The notes: a model not told the origin generated them from the sequence alone. Counted from the first letter of the stretch, positions 7,843 to 16,612 are shown. The stretch is DNA of 31,816 nt from JBCCFX01 sp039029515 (GCA_039029515.1 JBCCFX010000013.1:1-31816), one strand, 5' to 3'. Numbers and translations are program-made.

Positions 7843-9609
7843 ATGGCGCAACGTGCTGAATGGGGTAGCAAGGTCGGTTTCATTCTCGCCGCCTCCGGGT
7901 CCGCGGTCGGGCTCGGCAACATCTGGCGATTTCCGTTTACCGCAGGTGATAACGGCGGCGGTGCCTTTGTGGTGCTGTATCTGATCTGCGTCGCGCTGGT
8001 CGGCCTCCCGATCATGATGAGCGAGATCATGATCGGCCGTGCCGCCCAGAAACAGCCGGTCGCAGCGTTCCATGAACTGCAGGGGAAGAAGTCGCGCTGG
8101 GCGGGTGTCGGCTGGCTCGGTGTCGTCGCCGGCTTCATCATCCTGAGCTTTTACGTCGTCGTCGCCGGCTGGGCGATGGACTACACATTGAAGTCCATCG
8201 TGAACTTCACCGGTCCGATTGCCGAGACGGCGCGCGCTAACAGCATGGCGTACCGAACATCAACACCGCTCAACGAGATGCGGCTCACGTTGATCGATCG
8301 CGAACTCGATCGGCAGTTCCCCAACGTGGAACGCAAGATCGTGAGTGCCGTGAAGCCATCGACGTGGCAGATGTGGTCGGAAACGAAAGCCGTGGCCGAA
8401 GCATCGCCAAACGAAGGATCGGCGTGGCAGATGCTGAGCGAAGACCCCGAGCGCGCGCAGGCCATTACCGCAGGTCGCGAGGTTCAGACCGAACTTGACG
8501 ATGCAAAGGCTGCGCTTCGCAATGAAATTGCGGCGGACATCGCACGACTCACGCCGGCGAATGTGCGCGATCGCGCGGAGGATCTCGAACGTCGCCGGAT
8601 TACACGCGATCGGACCAAGGAGGTATTCGACGCCGTTTCCGGCGATGCGTGGATCACGGTCATGTGGACCGCGATCTTCATGATGATCACAATGGGCATT
8701 GTGCTCGGCGGGATTTCCGGCGGTATCGAACGCGCATGCCTGATCCTCATGCCGGGTCTGTTCCTGCTGATCATGGTGCTCGTGGTGTATGGCATGTTCA
8801 TGCCGGGCTTTGGCGAAGCAGTCTCGTTCGTGCTGAAGCCTGACTTCACGAAAATGCAGGCGAGCAGCGTGCTGGAAGCGATGGGTCAATCGTTCTTCAG
8901 CCTGTCGCTCGGCATGGGCGCAATGATCACGTACGGTTCGTACCAGCGCAGCAAGGAAGGCCTCGCAGGGCAGTCCATCACGATCGCAGGACTCGATACC
9001 GGCGTCGCGCTGCTTGCGTGTTTCATGATCTTCCCGATCGCATTCTCGTTCGGCCAGAGTCCGGAAGCGGGACCGGGACTTGTGTTCATGACGATGCCGC
9101 TTGCGTTTGCCGAGATCGGCGATGCAGGCATGTTGCTTGGCGCGGTGTTCTTCGGTCTGCTCGTATTCGCCGCGATCACGAGTTCGATCTCGCTGCTTGA
9201 AGTTGTGGCGTCGTACTTCATCGATGAATTGGGCTGGTCGCGACGGACGGCGGTGCTGACAATCGGCACGTTGATCTTCCTGCTCGCGATCCCGAGCGCT
9301 GTGGCGGAGGATCCAGTGCGACAGATACCGGGATGGCGCGAGAGTTACGGCATGGGCTTCCTCGACACGATGAACTTCCTCGCGTCGAACTGGATGCTGC
9401 CGCTCGGCGGGTTCTTCATCGCGATCTACGCGGGCTGGTTCATGCCGAAACGACTTCGGGCTGCGGAAGTCGAAGGCATGTGGCCGGTGTTTTTCATGGG
9501 CTGGCTGATCCTCGTGCGGTTCGTCGCGCCGACGGTGGTCATCCTGGTGCTGCTGCAGTCCATCGGCGTCCTGAACGCGGATGAACTGCTGCATGGGTTG
9601 TTTAACTAA
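7843..9609 (+). CDS. Sodium:neurotransmitter symporter (SNF/NSS) family transporter with a large periplasmic-loop insertion
   Basis: A 588-aa inner-membrane Na+-coupled transporter of amino acids or related amines. The start at 7843 has GGGAGG six bases upstream; an in-frame upstream ATG lacks family similarity. TM1 carries the canonical GLGNIWRFPF (residues 23-32), and later blocks are typical: GISGGIERACLILMP, SLGMGAMITYGSY and SSISLLEVVASYF. Residues of about 120-265, between TM3 and TM4, form a long hydrophilic and largely helical stretch rich in Glu, Arg and Ala (for example AEDLERRRITRDRTKEVFDA). Bacterial relatives such as LeuT have only a short loop there. By the family topology this loop faces the periplasm. 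The substrate cannot be read from sequence. An inverted-repeat element with a T-tract follows the gene. Confidence 0.93.
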   Translation: MAQRAEWGSKVGFILAASGSAVGLGNIWRFPFTAGDNGGGAFVVLYLICVALVGLPIMMSEIMIGRAAQKQPVAAFHELQGKKSRWAGVGWLGVVAGFIILSFYVVVAGWAMDYTLKSIVNFTGPIAETARANSMAYRTSTPLNEMRLTLIDRELDRQFPNVERKIVSAVKPSTWQMWSETKAVAEASPNEGSAWQMLSEDPERAQAITAGREVQTELDDAKAALRNEIAADIARLTPANVRDRAEDLERRRITRDRTKEVFDAVSGDAWITVMWTAIFMMITMGIVLGGISGGIERACLILMPGLFLLIMVLVVYGMFMPGFGEAVSFVLKPDFTKMQASSVLEAMGQSFFSLSLGMGAMITYGSYQRSKEGLAGQSITIAGLDTGVALLACFMIFPIAFSFGQSPEAGPGLVFMTMPLAFAEIGDAGMLLGAVFFGLLVFAAITSSISLLEVVASYFIDELGWSRRTAVLTIGTLIFLLAIPSAVAEDPVRQIPGWRESYGMGFLDTMNFLASNWMLPLGGFFIAIYAGWFMPKRLRAAEVEGMWPVFFMGWLILVRFVAPTVVILVLLQSIGVLNADELLHGLFN

Positions 9610-9612
9610 GGC

Positions 9613-9716
9613 CAGGGATTCGGGATAAGGCATTCGGGATTCGAATCGGATCCCGCTTCATCCCCTTTTCCCGAATCCTGATTCCCGATTCCCGAAACCC
9701 GAAACCCGGTCTTTTT
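9613..9716 (+). terminator. Inverted G/C-tract intergenic element with T-tract
   Basis: The 191-base gap between the two transporter genes contains GGATTCGGG (9616-9624), perfectly complementary to CCCGAATCC (9670-9678). An inner hairpin, CGGGAT...ATCCCG, spans 9635-9655. Beyond that, four CCC runs with exact 4-base spacing (9684-9707) make a G-quadruplex candidate on the minus strand. The plus strand then reads CTTTTT at 9711-9716. It probably ends the SNF transcript, and the sequence units match the array at 6658-6695. Confidence 0.5.
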
Positions 9717-9800
9717 GCATTTCCCTCCCGATCCCGGCATGATGTTCGACCGGTCGGCGGCATGGCCGATCGTCGCTCACGCCCTCGGGAAGGACACCAC

Positions 9801-11576
9801 ATGGACACGTTCGACAACGTTCTGACTGCGATCAACAGCGTCATTTGGCACGACTTCGTGCTCTACACCGTGCTTGGCGTCGGTGTCCTGTTCACCCTCT
9901 GGTCGGGCTTCTGCCAGTATCGAGCGCTGACGCACGGTACGGCCGTCGTTCGCGGCGTGTACGACAATGCGGATGATCCCGGCGCCATCAACCACTTCCA
10001 GGCACTCTCCGCCGCGCTGTCCGCGACGGTCGGCCTGGGCAACATTGGCGGCGTCGCCGTCGCGATCGCACTCGGTGGTCCCGGTGCGGTCTTCTGGATG
10101 TGGATGATCGGTCTCGCCGGCATGGCGCTGAAGACGACCGAAGTCGCGCTCTCCATGATGTACCGCAACACCGATGACCCGGACAACCCGCACGGCGGCC
10201 CGATGTGGGTTGTCGCCAAGGGGCTCAAAGAACGTGGGTTCGGCTCCGCCGGCAAGTTCATCGGCGGCGTCTTCTGCATCACGTTGCTGATCTCCGCGAT
10301 TACGGGCGGCAACATGTTCCAGTCATGGAACGTGGGCATCGTCACGAAAAACGCGGTCGGCGGCGGCAGCGACGGCGTCGGCATTGCCACCGGCATCATT
10401 CTCGCGGTCATCGTCGGCGCGGTCATCATCGGCGGCATCAAGCGCATCGGCGCTGTTGCAGGTCGACTGGTTCCGCTCATGTGCGCGTTGTATCTGCTCG
10501 CGGCATTCGTCGTCCTCTTCATGAACCTCGGCGATGTTCCGAAGAACCTTGCCCTCATCGTGACCAGCGCGTTTGCCACGCAGGACGCGCAGGGCGCGTT
10601 CATCGGCGGCACGTTCGGCTATGCATTCCTGTGGGGCATGAAACGAGCCTTGTTCTCCAGTGAAGCTGGTCAGGGTTCCTCCCCCATCGCGCACTCCGCG
10701 GCGAAGACCGATGAACCGGTCCGCGAAGCAGTCGTTGCCGGCCTCGAACCGTTCATTGACACCATCGTGGTGTGCACGCTGACGTCGCTGGTGATTCTCA
10801 GCAGCGGTGCGTGGAATCGAACGGGCGAATCCATGTATGTCGCGGATGCACTCCCGGTATTCGTGCAAGCCGAAAATGACGAAGACGGCAACGCACAGTG
10901 GAAGCTCGATACCACTGAGATGCCGGGCCGAACCGACGAAGCCAAGAAGGTGGCCAACGGGAAAGACTGGGCCGGCACGGAAACCGTGTTCATCATTGCG
11001 GAGTTCGGCGAAGTCCAGGATGACACGGCCAATCGGCTGCACCGCGTCGAAGGTGAAGTCACGCTCGAAGATGATGTCCCGGTGGTTGACTGGGAACTTG
11101 TCACCGCCGATGAACAACCGGTCCTCGTGGATGGCCACATTCACAATAACTATCCAGGTGCCGCGTTGACGACGCACGCATTTGACCGAGCGGTACCCGG
11201 CCTCGGGACGTGGCTGGTGCTCATCGCAAGCTGGTTGTTCGCGATCTCGACGATGATCTCGTGGAGCTATTACGGCGAACAAGGCATTGTCTATCTCTTC
11301 GGTGATGGCGGCGTACTGCCGTACAAACTGATCTACTGCCTGTTGATCGTTGTCTCCACACTGCCGTTCATCGAGACCGATGCGCAGCTCGACAACCTTA
11401 CGGCGCTGGGTACCGGTGTGATGCTGTGGGCGAATATTCCGATCATGCTGATCTTCGGCACGGTCGCGATGAAGGCGTACCACAGCTACATGGGCAAGCT
11501 GAAAGCCGGCGAGTTCCCGCGTCACAAGGCACCAAAGTTGACGGATGTGGTCGAAGGTCACGACGTCGAGAAGTAA
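9801..11576 (+). CDS. AGCS family sodium:alanine/glycine symporter with a large hydrophilic insertion
   Basis: A 591-aa inner-membrane Na+/amino-acid symporter of the AGCS (AlsT/DagA-like) family. The start at 9801 (MDTFDNVLTAINSVIW) has GAAGGA about eight bases upstream. Family hallmarks are FQALSAALSATVGLGNIGGVAVAI near residue 70, GGPGAVFWMWM, the long GPM block, and FSSEAGQGSSPIAHSAA near 290. After the usual SSGAWN segment there is an unusual stretch of about 100 hydrophilic, acidic residues (about 345-450, including KVANGKDWAGTETVFIIAEF). The family then resumes at GAALTTHAFDRAVPGLG. Typical members are about 450-500 aa and lack this. The substrate is probably alanine or glycine. The gene follows the SNF transporter on the same strand, and the next gene starts 14 bases after its stop. 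Confidence 0.93.
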   Translation: MDTFDNVLTAINSVIWHDFVLYTVLGVGVLFTLWSGFCQYRALTHGTAVVRGVYDNADDPGAINHFQALSAALSATVGLGNIGGVAVAIALGGPGAVFWMWMIGLAGMALKTTEVALSMMYRNTDDPDNPHGGPMWVVAKGLKERGFGSAGKFIGGVFCITLLISAITGGNMFQSWNVGIVTKNAVGGGSDGVGIATGIILAVIVGAVIIGGIKRIGAVAGRLVPLMCALYLLAAFVVLFMNLGDVPKNLALIVTSAFATQDAQGAFIGGTFGYAFLWGMKRALFSSEAGQGSSPIAHSAAKTDEPVREAVVAGLEPFIDTIVVCTLTSLVILSSGAWNRTGESMYVADALPVFVQAENDEDGNAQWKLDTTEMPGRTDEAKKVANGKDWAGTETVFIIAEFGEVQDDTANRLHRVEGEVTLEDDVPVVDWELVTADEQPVLVDGHIHNNYPGAALTTHAFDRAVPGLGTWLVLIASWLFAISTMISWSYYGEQGIVYLFGDGGVLPYKLIYCLLIVVSTLPFIETDAQLDNLTALGTGVMLWANIPIMLIFGTVAMKAYHSYMGKLKAGEFPRHKAPKLTDVVEGHDVEK

Positions 11577-11590
11577 GGCTGACGTTTCCG

Positions 11591-12244
11591 TTGGTCGATC
11601 CGATCCGCTGGTTCATCGCAGACATCGCTGACGCGATCAGCGATGGCCTGCGCGCGCACGCCGCGGCGCAGGACGCCGAACAGACGGTGCATGGATTCGA
11701 TCTCGACGACGAGGTCGATCTGCACCCGCTGCTCGCCGATGCCATCGCGCAGGCCGGCTTCGGCGTCGAGCGCGAACAGCGCTATCCATCAGATCGCGGC
11801 AAGCGAAAACGGAGCGAGGGCAAGCGATGTGATCTCGTGCTGACGCCTGAAGGACGATCGCTCGCGGAACCTGATCGGGACGACACACTCTTCGCCCCCA
11901 CAGATGCCGTTCCGCTGGAAGAGGCATTCTGGCTTGAGGTGAAGACGGTGAGCCAGTTTCGCGAAACAGGCGCGAACTCGACGTATGCATCGCAATTGCT
12001 CTCAACCGTCAAGCAGGACATCACGAAGCTGAGCCGCGATGACGACGTTCGTCACGGCGGCTTGTTGTTACTGCTGTTCGTCGCGGATGCCGACATCGCG
12101 CATCACGATCTTCGTGTCTGGCAGGATCGCTGCATCGAGCGTGGCCTGCCGATCGGTGCGCCGTCCGAACGACATATTCAGCTGACGAATCGGCACGGAC
12201 ATGGCACGTGCTTCCTCGCGTTGTATCCGGTTCACAAACTCTGA
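11591..12244 (+). CDS. Unknown protein with a PD-(D/E)XK nuclease-like motif
   Basis: The frame overlaps the end of the AGCS gene, but its upstream part is a shadow. The most likely start is TTG at 11591, giving 217 aa (VDPIRWFIADIADAISDGL) with AAGG about 12 bases upstream; CTG at 11579 is an alternative. No ATG or GTG is available near the start. A core like that of restriction-endonuclease-fold proteins is visible: RCDLVLTP with D81, then WLEVKTV with E116 and K118, followed by a helical KQDITKLSRDDDV and a hydrophobic strand GGLLLLLFVAD. No DNA-binding domain or partner methylase is nearby, so it may be a housekeeping or inactive member. It probably shares a transcript with the AGCS gene. 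Its stop is 7 bases from the convergent lpxB stop. Confidence 0.7.
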   Translation: MVDPIRWFIADIADAISDGLRAHAAAQDAEQTVHGFDLDDEVDLHPLLADAIAQAGFGVEREQRYPSDRGKRKRSEGKRCDLVLTPEGRSLAEPDRDDTLFAPTDAVPLEEAFWLEVKTVSQFRETGANSTYASQLLSTVKQDITKLSRDDDVRHGGLLLLLFVADADIAHHDLRVWQDRCIERGLPIGAPSERHIQLTNRHGHGTCFLALYPVHKL

Positions 12245-12251
12245 AACAACG

Positions 12252-13439
12252 CTACGCGGGCTGCGCGACGGCCGATGAACGTGACCCACGTGACTGCATC
12301 ATGTTCATGATGAGTGATGCGGCGATCTCGTCCGGCTCCTTGCCGTCATACGTCGCGCAGACCGCCTCAAGTTGTGCGCTGATGTCCTGTCGAACTGTCG
12401 CATCGAGGATCACGCGCCGGGCGGCGTTGATCACCGGTTCGGAATTGCCGGCATACGGCACAAACTCAGGCACCACTTCATCACCCGCAATGAGGTTTGG
12501 CAGCAATCGATAGCCCGGCGTCAGCAGCAGCCGCGACACCGCTCTGCTGAAACGTGTAATGCGATACAGCCCGACCATAGGTGTGCGCTGTCGTGCGACG
12601 TCGAGCGTGACCGTGCCAGACACCGCAAGCGCAGCATCAGCCCAGTGAATCCCGGCATCGGTCTCACCGACGACGGTGTGCACGAATTCCGGGCGCTGCG
12701 GCGCGACATCATCAACGTGCTCTCGGATGTCGTCATTGCCCACGCAGATGATCGCGGTCAGCTCCGGCGCATCATCGCGCAAGGCCTTCACCGTCTCCAG
12801 CATGACGGGCAGATTGGCAACGACCTCCTGTCGCCGCGAACCCGGCAGGAGCACCACGCGCGGCGAGCCATCCGGAAATGAGGCGGCGGTCGCGGCAAGC
12901 GCGGCGTCATGGAGCGCTCGATTCAGACGCGGATGCCCGATGAACGTGGCATCGACACCGCGCTCCCGGAGCCACGCTTCTTCGAACGACAACAGGCACA
13001 TGACATGATCGGACCATCGGTGGAGTCGTCGGATTCGCCAACCGGCCCATGCCCAGATCTGCGGGCAGACGAGATGCATGACGGTCGCACCGCGCTTCTT
13101 CATGTCGGCGCAGAATGACCAGTTCGCCGCCGGCGCATCGGTCGGCACGTGAATGTCGACCGCGCGATCCTGACACCATGCTCGAAGGGCCGAGCGTGCT
13201 GCGCGAATCGCCTTGATCTTGCCAAGTGCGCCGAGGCCCATCGCCGCATCATGCGTGGTCAGCTGAATGATCTCGGCACCAGCATTGGCCATTTTCGGAC
13301 CGCCAAGTGCAGCGATACGAAGAGCCGGATGACGCTCACGGAGGGTGCGGATCACCGGCGCGGCGTGGGCATCACCACTGGGCTCAAACGCGGTGAAGAG
13401 CACCTGGCCGGCATCGGGTTGTTCTGGCGCGTCGATCAT
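12252..13439 (-). CDS. lpxB: Lipid-A-disaccharide synthase
   Basis: LpxB joins UDP-2,3-diacylglucosamine to 2,3-diacylglucosamine-1-phosphate (lipid X) to make the lipid A disaccharide, at the inner face of the inner membrane. The 395-aa length matches the family (382 aa in E. coli). Motifs seen: EPSGDAHAAPVIRTL (residues 19-33), LGGPKMANAGAE, CPQIWAWAGWRIRRL near 126, FIGHPRLN, and the GT-B phosphate-binding LLPGSRRQEV. The Ala-His-Ala after SGD differs slightly from the usual Gly-Ala pattern. The ATG at 13439 is the first plausible in-frame start; its ribosome site is poor (GGCGG abutting the ATG). The gene stands alone, without lpxA/lpxD/fabZ neighbours, and is divergent from the glycosidase gene. 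It indicates a Gram-negative outer membrane. Confidence 0.93.
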   Translation of the reverse strand: MIDAPEQPDAGQVLFTAFEPSGDAHAAPVIRTLRERHPALRIAALGGPKMANAGAEIIQLTTHDAAMGLGALGKIKAIRAARSALRAWCQDRAVDIHVPTDAPAANWSFCADMKKRGATVMHLVCPQIWAWAGWRIRRLHRWSDHVMCLLSFEEAWLRERGVDATFIGHPRLNRALHDAALAATAASFPDGSPRVVLLPGSRRQEVVANLPVMLETVKALRDDAPELTAIICVGNDDIREHVDDVAPQRPEFVHTVVGETDAGIHWADAALAVSGTVTLDVARQRTPMVGLYRITRFSRAVSRLLLTPGYRLLPNLIAGDEVVPEFVPYAGNSEPVINAARRVILDATVRQDISAQLEAVCATYDGKEPDEIAASLIMNMMQSRGSRSSAVAQPA

Positions 13440-13503
13440 CCGCCGTCCAACTGGAGTTCCACATCCATCTCGCCGCACATGTGGCGAACGTCGTTTGAGT
13501 GCA

Positions 13504-13510
13504 TACGATA
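13504..13510. promoter_or_regulatory. Overlapping divergent -10 boxes between lpxB and the glycosidase
   Basis: TACGAT on the plus strand (13504-13509) overlaps TATCGT on the minus strand (13510-13505). The first is 6 bases before the second ATG of the glycosidase (13516), and the second faces lpxB. Neither has a clear -35. A CACATGTG palindrome lies at 13478-13485 in the same gap. Confidence 0.3.
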
Positions 13511-14712
13511 TGCGGATGCGCGAAACCCCGCACGAGCCATCCAAGCTGAGCCGTCGAATGCAGTGGCTGATTCTGCTGCTGTTCGCCGCCCCACTTATGC
13601 TCGCGCTGCCCTTCCCGGGCAAACCGCTCGCCATGACTGAAGCACGACCGATCCCGGAACCGCCGACCACGATGCCCGACTCGTCATCCCGTCGGGATAT
13701 CGAGTCGATCCGGCCGGTCGTCGGCATGGCGATCAACGCGCATCACATCAGCGACCTTGACCTGTATCTGCAGTCGGTGGACACGATTGCTGATCTCAAC
13801 GCCAATGCGCTCATCGTGCTGACGCCGATGTGGATGAAGAAGGTCGATTCCAGCGAGATCCTCTACTACCCGCGCCGATGCCCGACCAACGATCAGCTCA
13901 TCGCGATCCTGACGCGGGCGAAGGAACGTGGCTTACACACCACGCTCATGCCGATCGTCCTGCTCGAAAAAGCCGGCAAGAAGGAATGGCGCGGCGTCAT
14001 TGAACCCACGGACTGGCGCCAATGGTGGGGTGACTACTACAGCATGCTGGACCGGTTCATCGGCATCGCGAACGCGGCCGATGTCGACATGCTGAGCGTC
14101 GGAAGCGAGTTGAATTCGACCGAGGATCAGCGTGGTCAGTGGGAAGAGATGATCCGGTACGTTCGCGGCCGGTTCGATGGTCAGATCACGTACTCATCGA
14201 ACTGGGATCGCTACGACAAATGCGAGTTGTGGGATCTCGTGGACGTCATGAGCGTCAGCTCGTACTTCGAACTCGACCGCAATGATCCCGATGCGCCACA
14301 CGACCGACTCGTTCGCGCCTGGACTGGTGCTCGAACATCGCTGATTGCGCAGGCGGAGCGTTGGAAGAAGCCGCTGCTGATTTCGGAAGTCGGCTACCCG
14401 ACCGTGCCGTGGGCGACCGCGCACCCGTGGAACTACGTCGCGGAGAAAGGGACAACGGTTGACCACGCGGCACAGGCTCGCGGGTTCCGTGCTTTTTTCG
14501 ATGCGTGGAGCGACGTCTGGACCGATCCGGACAGTGCCGTGCTCGGCTTCCAGGTCTATCACTGGGATCCGTATCACCGGGGCGGCGAGAAGGACTTCGG
14601 GTACGGCTTCGTCGGCAAGCCGTCGATGTCGATTATTCGCGAGAACTTCGCGAGCATCACCGGCCGCCCGATCGTGGTGGAACCACCGGCGGACGCCGCA
14701 TCCACACCCTGA
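13510..14712 (+). CDS. GH113-like glycoside hydrolase with N-terminal membrane anchor
   Basis: About 400 aa; the start is either ATG at 13510 or ATG at 13516, neither with a Shine-Dalgarno. Residues 17-36 (MQWLILLLFAAPLMLALPFP) form a signal peptide or anchor, so the enzyme acts outside the cytoplasm. The remainder is a TIM barrel like GH113 beta-mannanases. The acid/base motif is LSVGSELNST (E200) and the nucleophile motif is LLISEVGYPT (E293). Supporting blocks are GQITYSSNWDRYDKCELWD and GFQVYHWDPYHRGGEKDFGYGF. The substrate is probably a beta-linked hexose polymer such as mannan, but this is inference from the family; some relatives remain uncharacterised. The gene is divergent from lpxB and upstream of aspS. 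Confidence 0.85.
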   Translation: MRMRETPHEPSKLSRRMQWLILLLFAAPLMLALPFPGKPLAMTEARPIPEPPTTMPDSSSRRDIESIRPVVGMAINAHHISDLDLYLQSVDTIADLNANALIVLTPMWMKKVDSSEILYYPRRCPTNDQLIAILTRAKERGLHTTLMPIVLLEKAGKKEWRGVIEPTDWRQWWGDYYSMLDRFIGIANAADVDMLSVGSELNSTEDQRGQWEEMIRYVRGRFDGQITYSSNWDRYDKCELWDLVDVMSVSSYFELDRNDPDAPHDRLVRAWTGARTSLIAQAERWKKPLLISEVGYPTVPWATAHPWNYVAEKGTTVDHAAQARGFRAFFDAWSDVWTDPDSAVLGFQVYHWDPYHRGGEKDFGYGFVGKPSMSIIRENFASITGRPIVVEPPADAASTP

Positions 14713-14815
14713 AAACCGGTATTGATCACGTTCCTGACTCGTCCGCAGGCGGGGTTTCGCTACCATACCCGCCCTGATGCTGAACGCCCCGTTCGGCTCC
14801 GAGGAGTCCAGACCG

Positions 14816-16603
14816 ATGCTCAAGCGTACTCATGGTTGCGGCGAACTTCGTGCCGCGAACGTTGGTGAAACCGTCACGCTGGCCGGGTGGGTGAATACCT
14901 ACCGCGGACACGGCACGGGGTTGATCTTCATCGACATTCGAGATCGACAAGGCATGACTCAGATCGTGTTCGATCTGGACACGGCCGATTCGGACATCGT
15001 CGATCTCGCCAACCAGCTTCGACGCGAAGACGTGATCGCAGTTCGCGGCACCGTGCGTCAGCGCGATGGTGAACCGAACCCCAGACTCGACACGGGCGAG
15101 ATTGAAGTGGTCGGCGCGCAACTCGAACGCCTGAACAAGACGGACGCTCCGCCGATCCTGCCGGACGAACATGAGGCGGAAAAGATCGCCGAAGAGAAGC
15201 GTCTGCAATACCGCTACATCGATCTGCGTCGGCCGCGGATGCAGGACATTCTTCGCACGCGCCATCGCGTCACGAAGATCGCGCGTGACTACTTCGATCA
15301 GAACGATTTCATCGAAGTCGAAACGCCGTTCCTGATCAAGACGACGCCTGAAGGCGCGCGTGACTTCATCGTGCCCTCACGCATGTTTCCGGGACAGTGG
15401 TACGCCCTGCCGCAGAGCCCGCAGATCTTCAAGCAGATTCTGATGGTTGCCGGCTGCGATCGCTATCTGCAGATTGTCCGCTGCTTCCGCGATGAGGATC
15501 CTCGCGCGGATCGCCAGGCGGAGTTCAGCCAGATCGACCTCGAACTGAGCTTCGTGGACCGCGACGATGTGCTCGACATCATGTCCGGCTTCGTCACGAT
15601 GCTGTGGAAGGAAGTGCTCGGCGTCGATATCGGCGACATCCCGCGCATGACCTACAAGCACGCCATGGACACGTACGGCATCGATCGTCCCGATCTTCGG
15701 TTCGGCCTCGAACTGCATGACGTGTCCGACCTCGCGGCGAAGATGGACTTCAAGGTCTTCAGCGGCGCGCTCGACAAACCCAACGGTGTCGTCAAGGCAT
15801 TCGTCGTCCCCGGCGGCGCCGAGAAGCTGACGCGCAAGATGACCGACGGTTACAGCGAATGGGTCAAGACGTTCGGGGCGGGCGGCGTCCCGACGGTGAA
15901 ATTCACCGCCGAGGGCTATGAGACCGGTATCGCGAAGTTCGTCGCGCCGATCGCCGATGAGCTTCGCGAACGACTGAGTCTCAATGAAGGCGACATCGTC
16001 TTCTTCGGTGCTGATACGTACACCGTCGCAAGCCGGGCGCTTGGTGAGTTGCGCATCAAGATCGCGCGCGATCTCGACCTGATCGACAACTCGGCATGGA
16101 AGTTCACCTGGGTGATCGACTTCCCGATGTTTGAGAAGGACGAAGACTCGGGACGATGGCACGCACTGCATCACCCGTTCACCGCACCGCGTGCCGATGA
16201 ACTGCATCGACTCGAGTCAGATCCGGGCGGCTGCATCTCTGAAGGCTATGACCTTGTCGTCAACGGTTCGGAGATCGGCGGCGGCTCGATTCGTATTCAC
16301 GATCAGGATGTGCAGCAGAAGGTATTCGAGTTGCTCGGACTCAGCGCAGAGGAAGCGGAGTTGAAGTTCGGCTTCCTGCTGAAAGCGCTCCGCTACGGCG
16401 CACCACCGCACGGTGGTATCGCGTTCGGCCTCGACCGGCTTGTGATGCATCTCGTCGGCACGGACAACATCCGTGACGTCATCGCATTCCCCAAGACGCA
16501 AACGGGACAGGACCTGATGACCGAAGCGCCGGGACCGGTCGACGATGCACAGCTTGAAGAACTGCACGTTCGATCTGTGGAAGTTGAACCCGCGACGTCC
16601 TGA
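14816..16603 (+). CDS. aspS: Aspartyl-tRNA synthetase, probably non-discriminating
   Basis: A class II synthetase of 595 aa, the bacterial length (590 in E. coli), with an anticodon-binding OB domain, catalytic core and GAD insertion. The start at 14816 (MLKRTHGCGELRAANVG) has GAGGAG ten bases upstream; the ATG at 14777 is less likely. Motifs: ALPQSPQIFKQ near 197-207, RCFRDEDPRADRQ near 221, and motif 3 GGIAFGLDRL near 533. In the anticodon domain the sequence is WVNTYRGHGTGLIFID, with His32 where non-discriminating enzymes carry His and E. coli carries Leu. That suggests it may also charge tRNA-Asn with Asp for amidation by GatCAB; the one-residue difference in loop length makes this tentative. 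It is convergent with the next gene, 9 bases apart. Confidence 0.97.
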   Translation: MLKRTHGCGELRAANVGETVTLAGWVNTYRGHGTGLIFIDIRDRQGMTQIVFDLDTADSDIVDLANQLRREDVIAVRGTVRQRDGEPNPRLDTGEIEVVGAQLERLNKTDAPPILPDEHEAEKIAEEKRLQYRYIDLRRPRMQDILRTRHRVTKIARDYFDQNDFIEVETPFLIKTTPEGARDFIVPSRMFPGQWYALPQSPQIFKQILMVAGCDRYLQIVRCFRDEDPRADRQAEFSQIDLELSFVDRDDVLDIMSGFVTMLWKEVLGVDIGDIPRMTYKHAMDTYGIDRPDLRFGLELHDVSDLAAKMDFKVFSGALDKPNGVVKAFVVPGGAEKLTRKMTDGYSEWVKTFGAGGVPTVKFTAEGYETGIAKFVAPIADELRERLSLNEGDIVFFGADTYTVASRALGELRIKIARDLDLIDNSAWKFTWVIDFPMFEKDEDSGRWHALHHPFTAPRADELHRLESDPGGCISEGYDLVVNGSEIGGGSIRIHDQDVQQKVFELLGLSAEEAELKFGFLLKALRYGAPPHGGIAFGLDRLVMHLVGTDNIRDVIAFPKTQTGQDLMTEAPGPVDDAQLEELHVRSVEVEPATS

Positions 16604-16612
16604 CCTCGCGGC

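Noticed and set aside
7743..8141. N-terminal extension of the 333-aa unknown protein
   Set aside because: It is antisense to the SNF transporter start, with low-quality composition and many Pro/Ser/Arg.
8260..9633. Long 457-codon minus-strand frame opposite the SNF transporter
   Set aside because: It is rich in His, Arg, Glu and Gln, as expected for the antisense of a GC-rich membrane-protein gene; the plus-strand frame has clear family motifs.
10323..11561. Long 412-codon minus-strand frame opposite the AGCS transporter
   Set aside because: It has the same antisense composition and no recognisable motif.
12252..13736. Longer N-terminus for lpxB
   Set aside because: The extra 99 residues overlap the divergent glycosidase start and show no family similarity.
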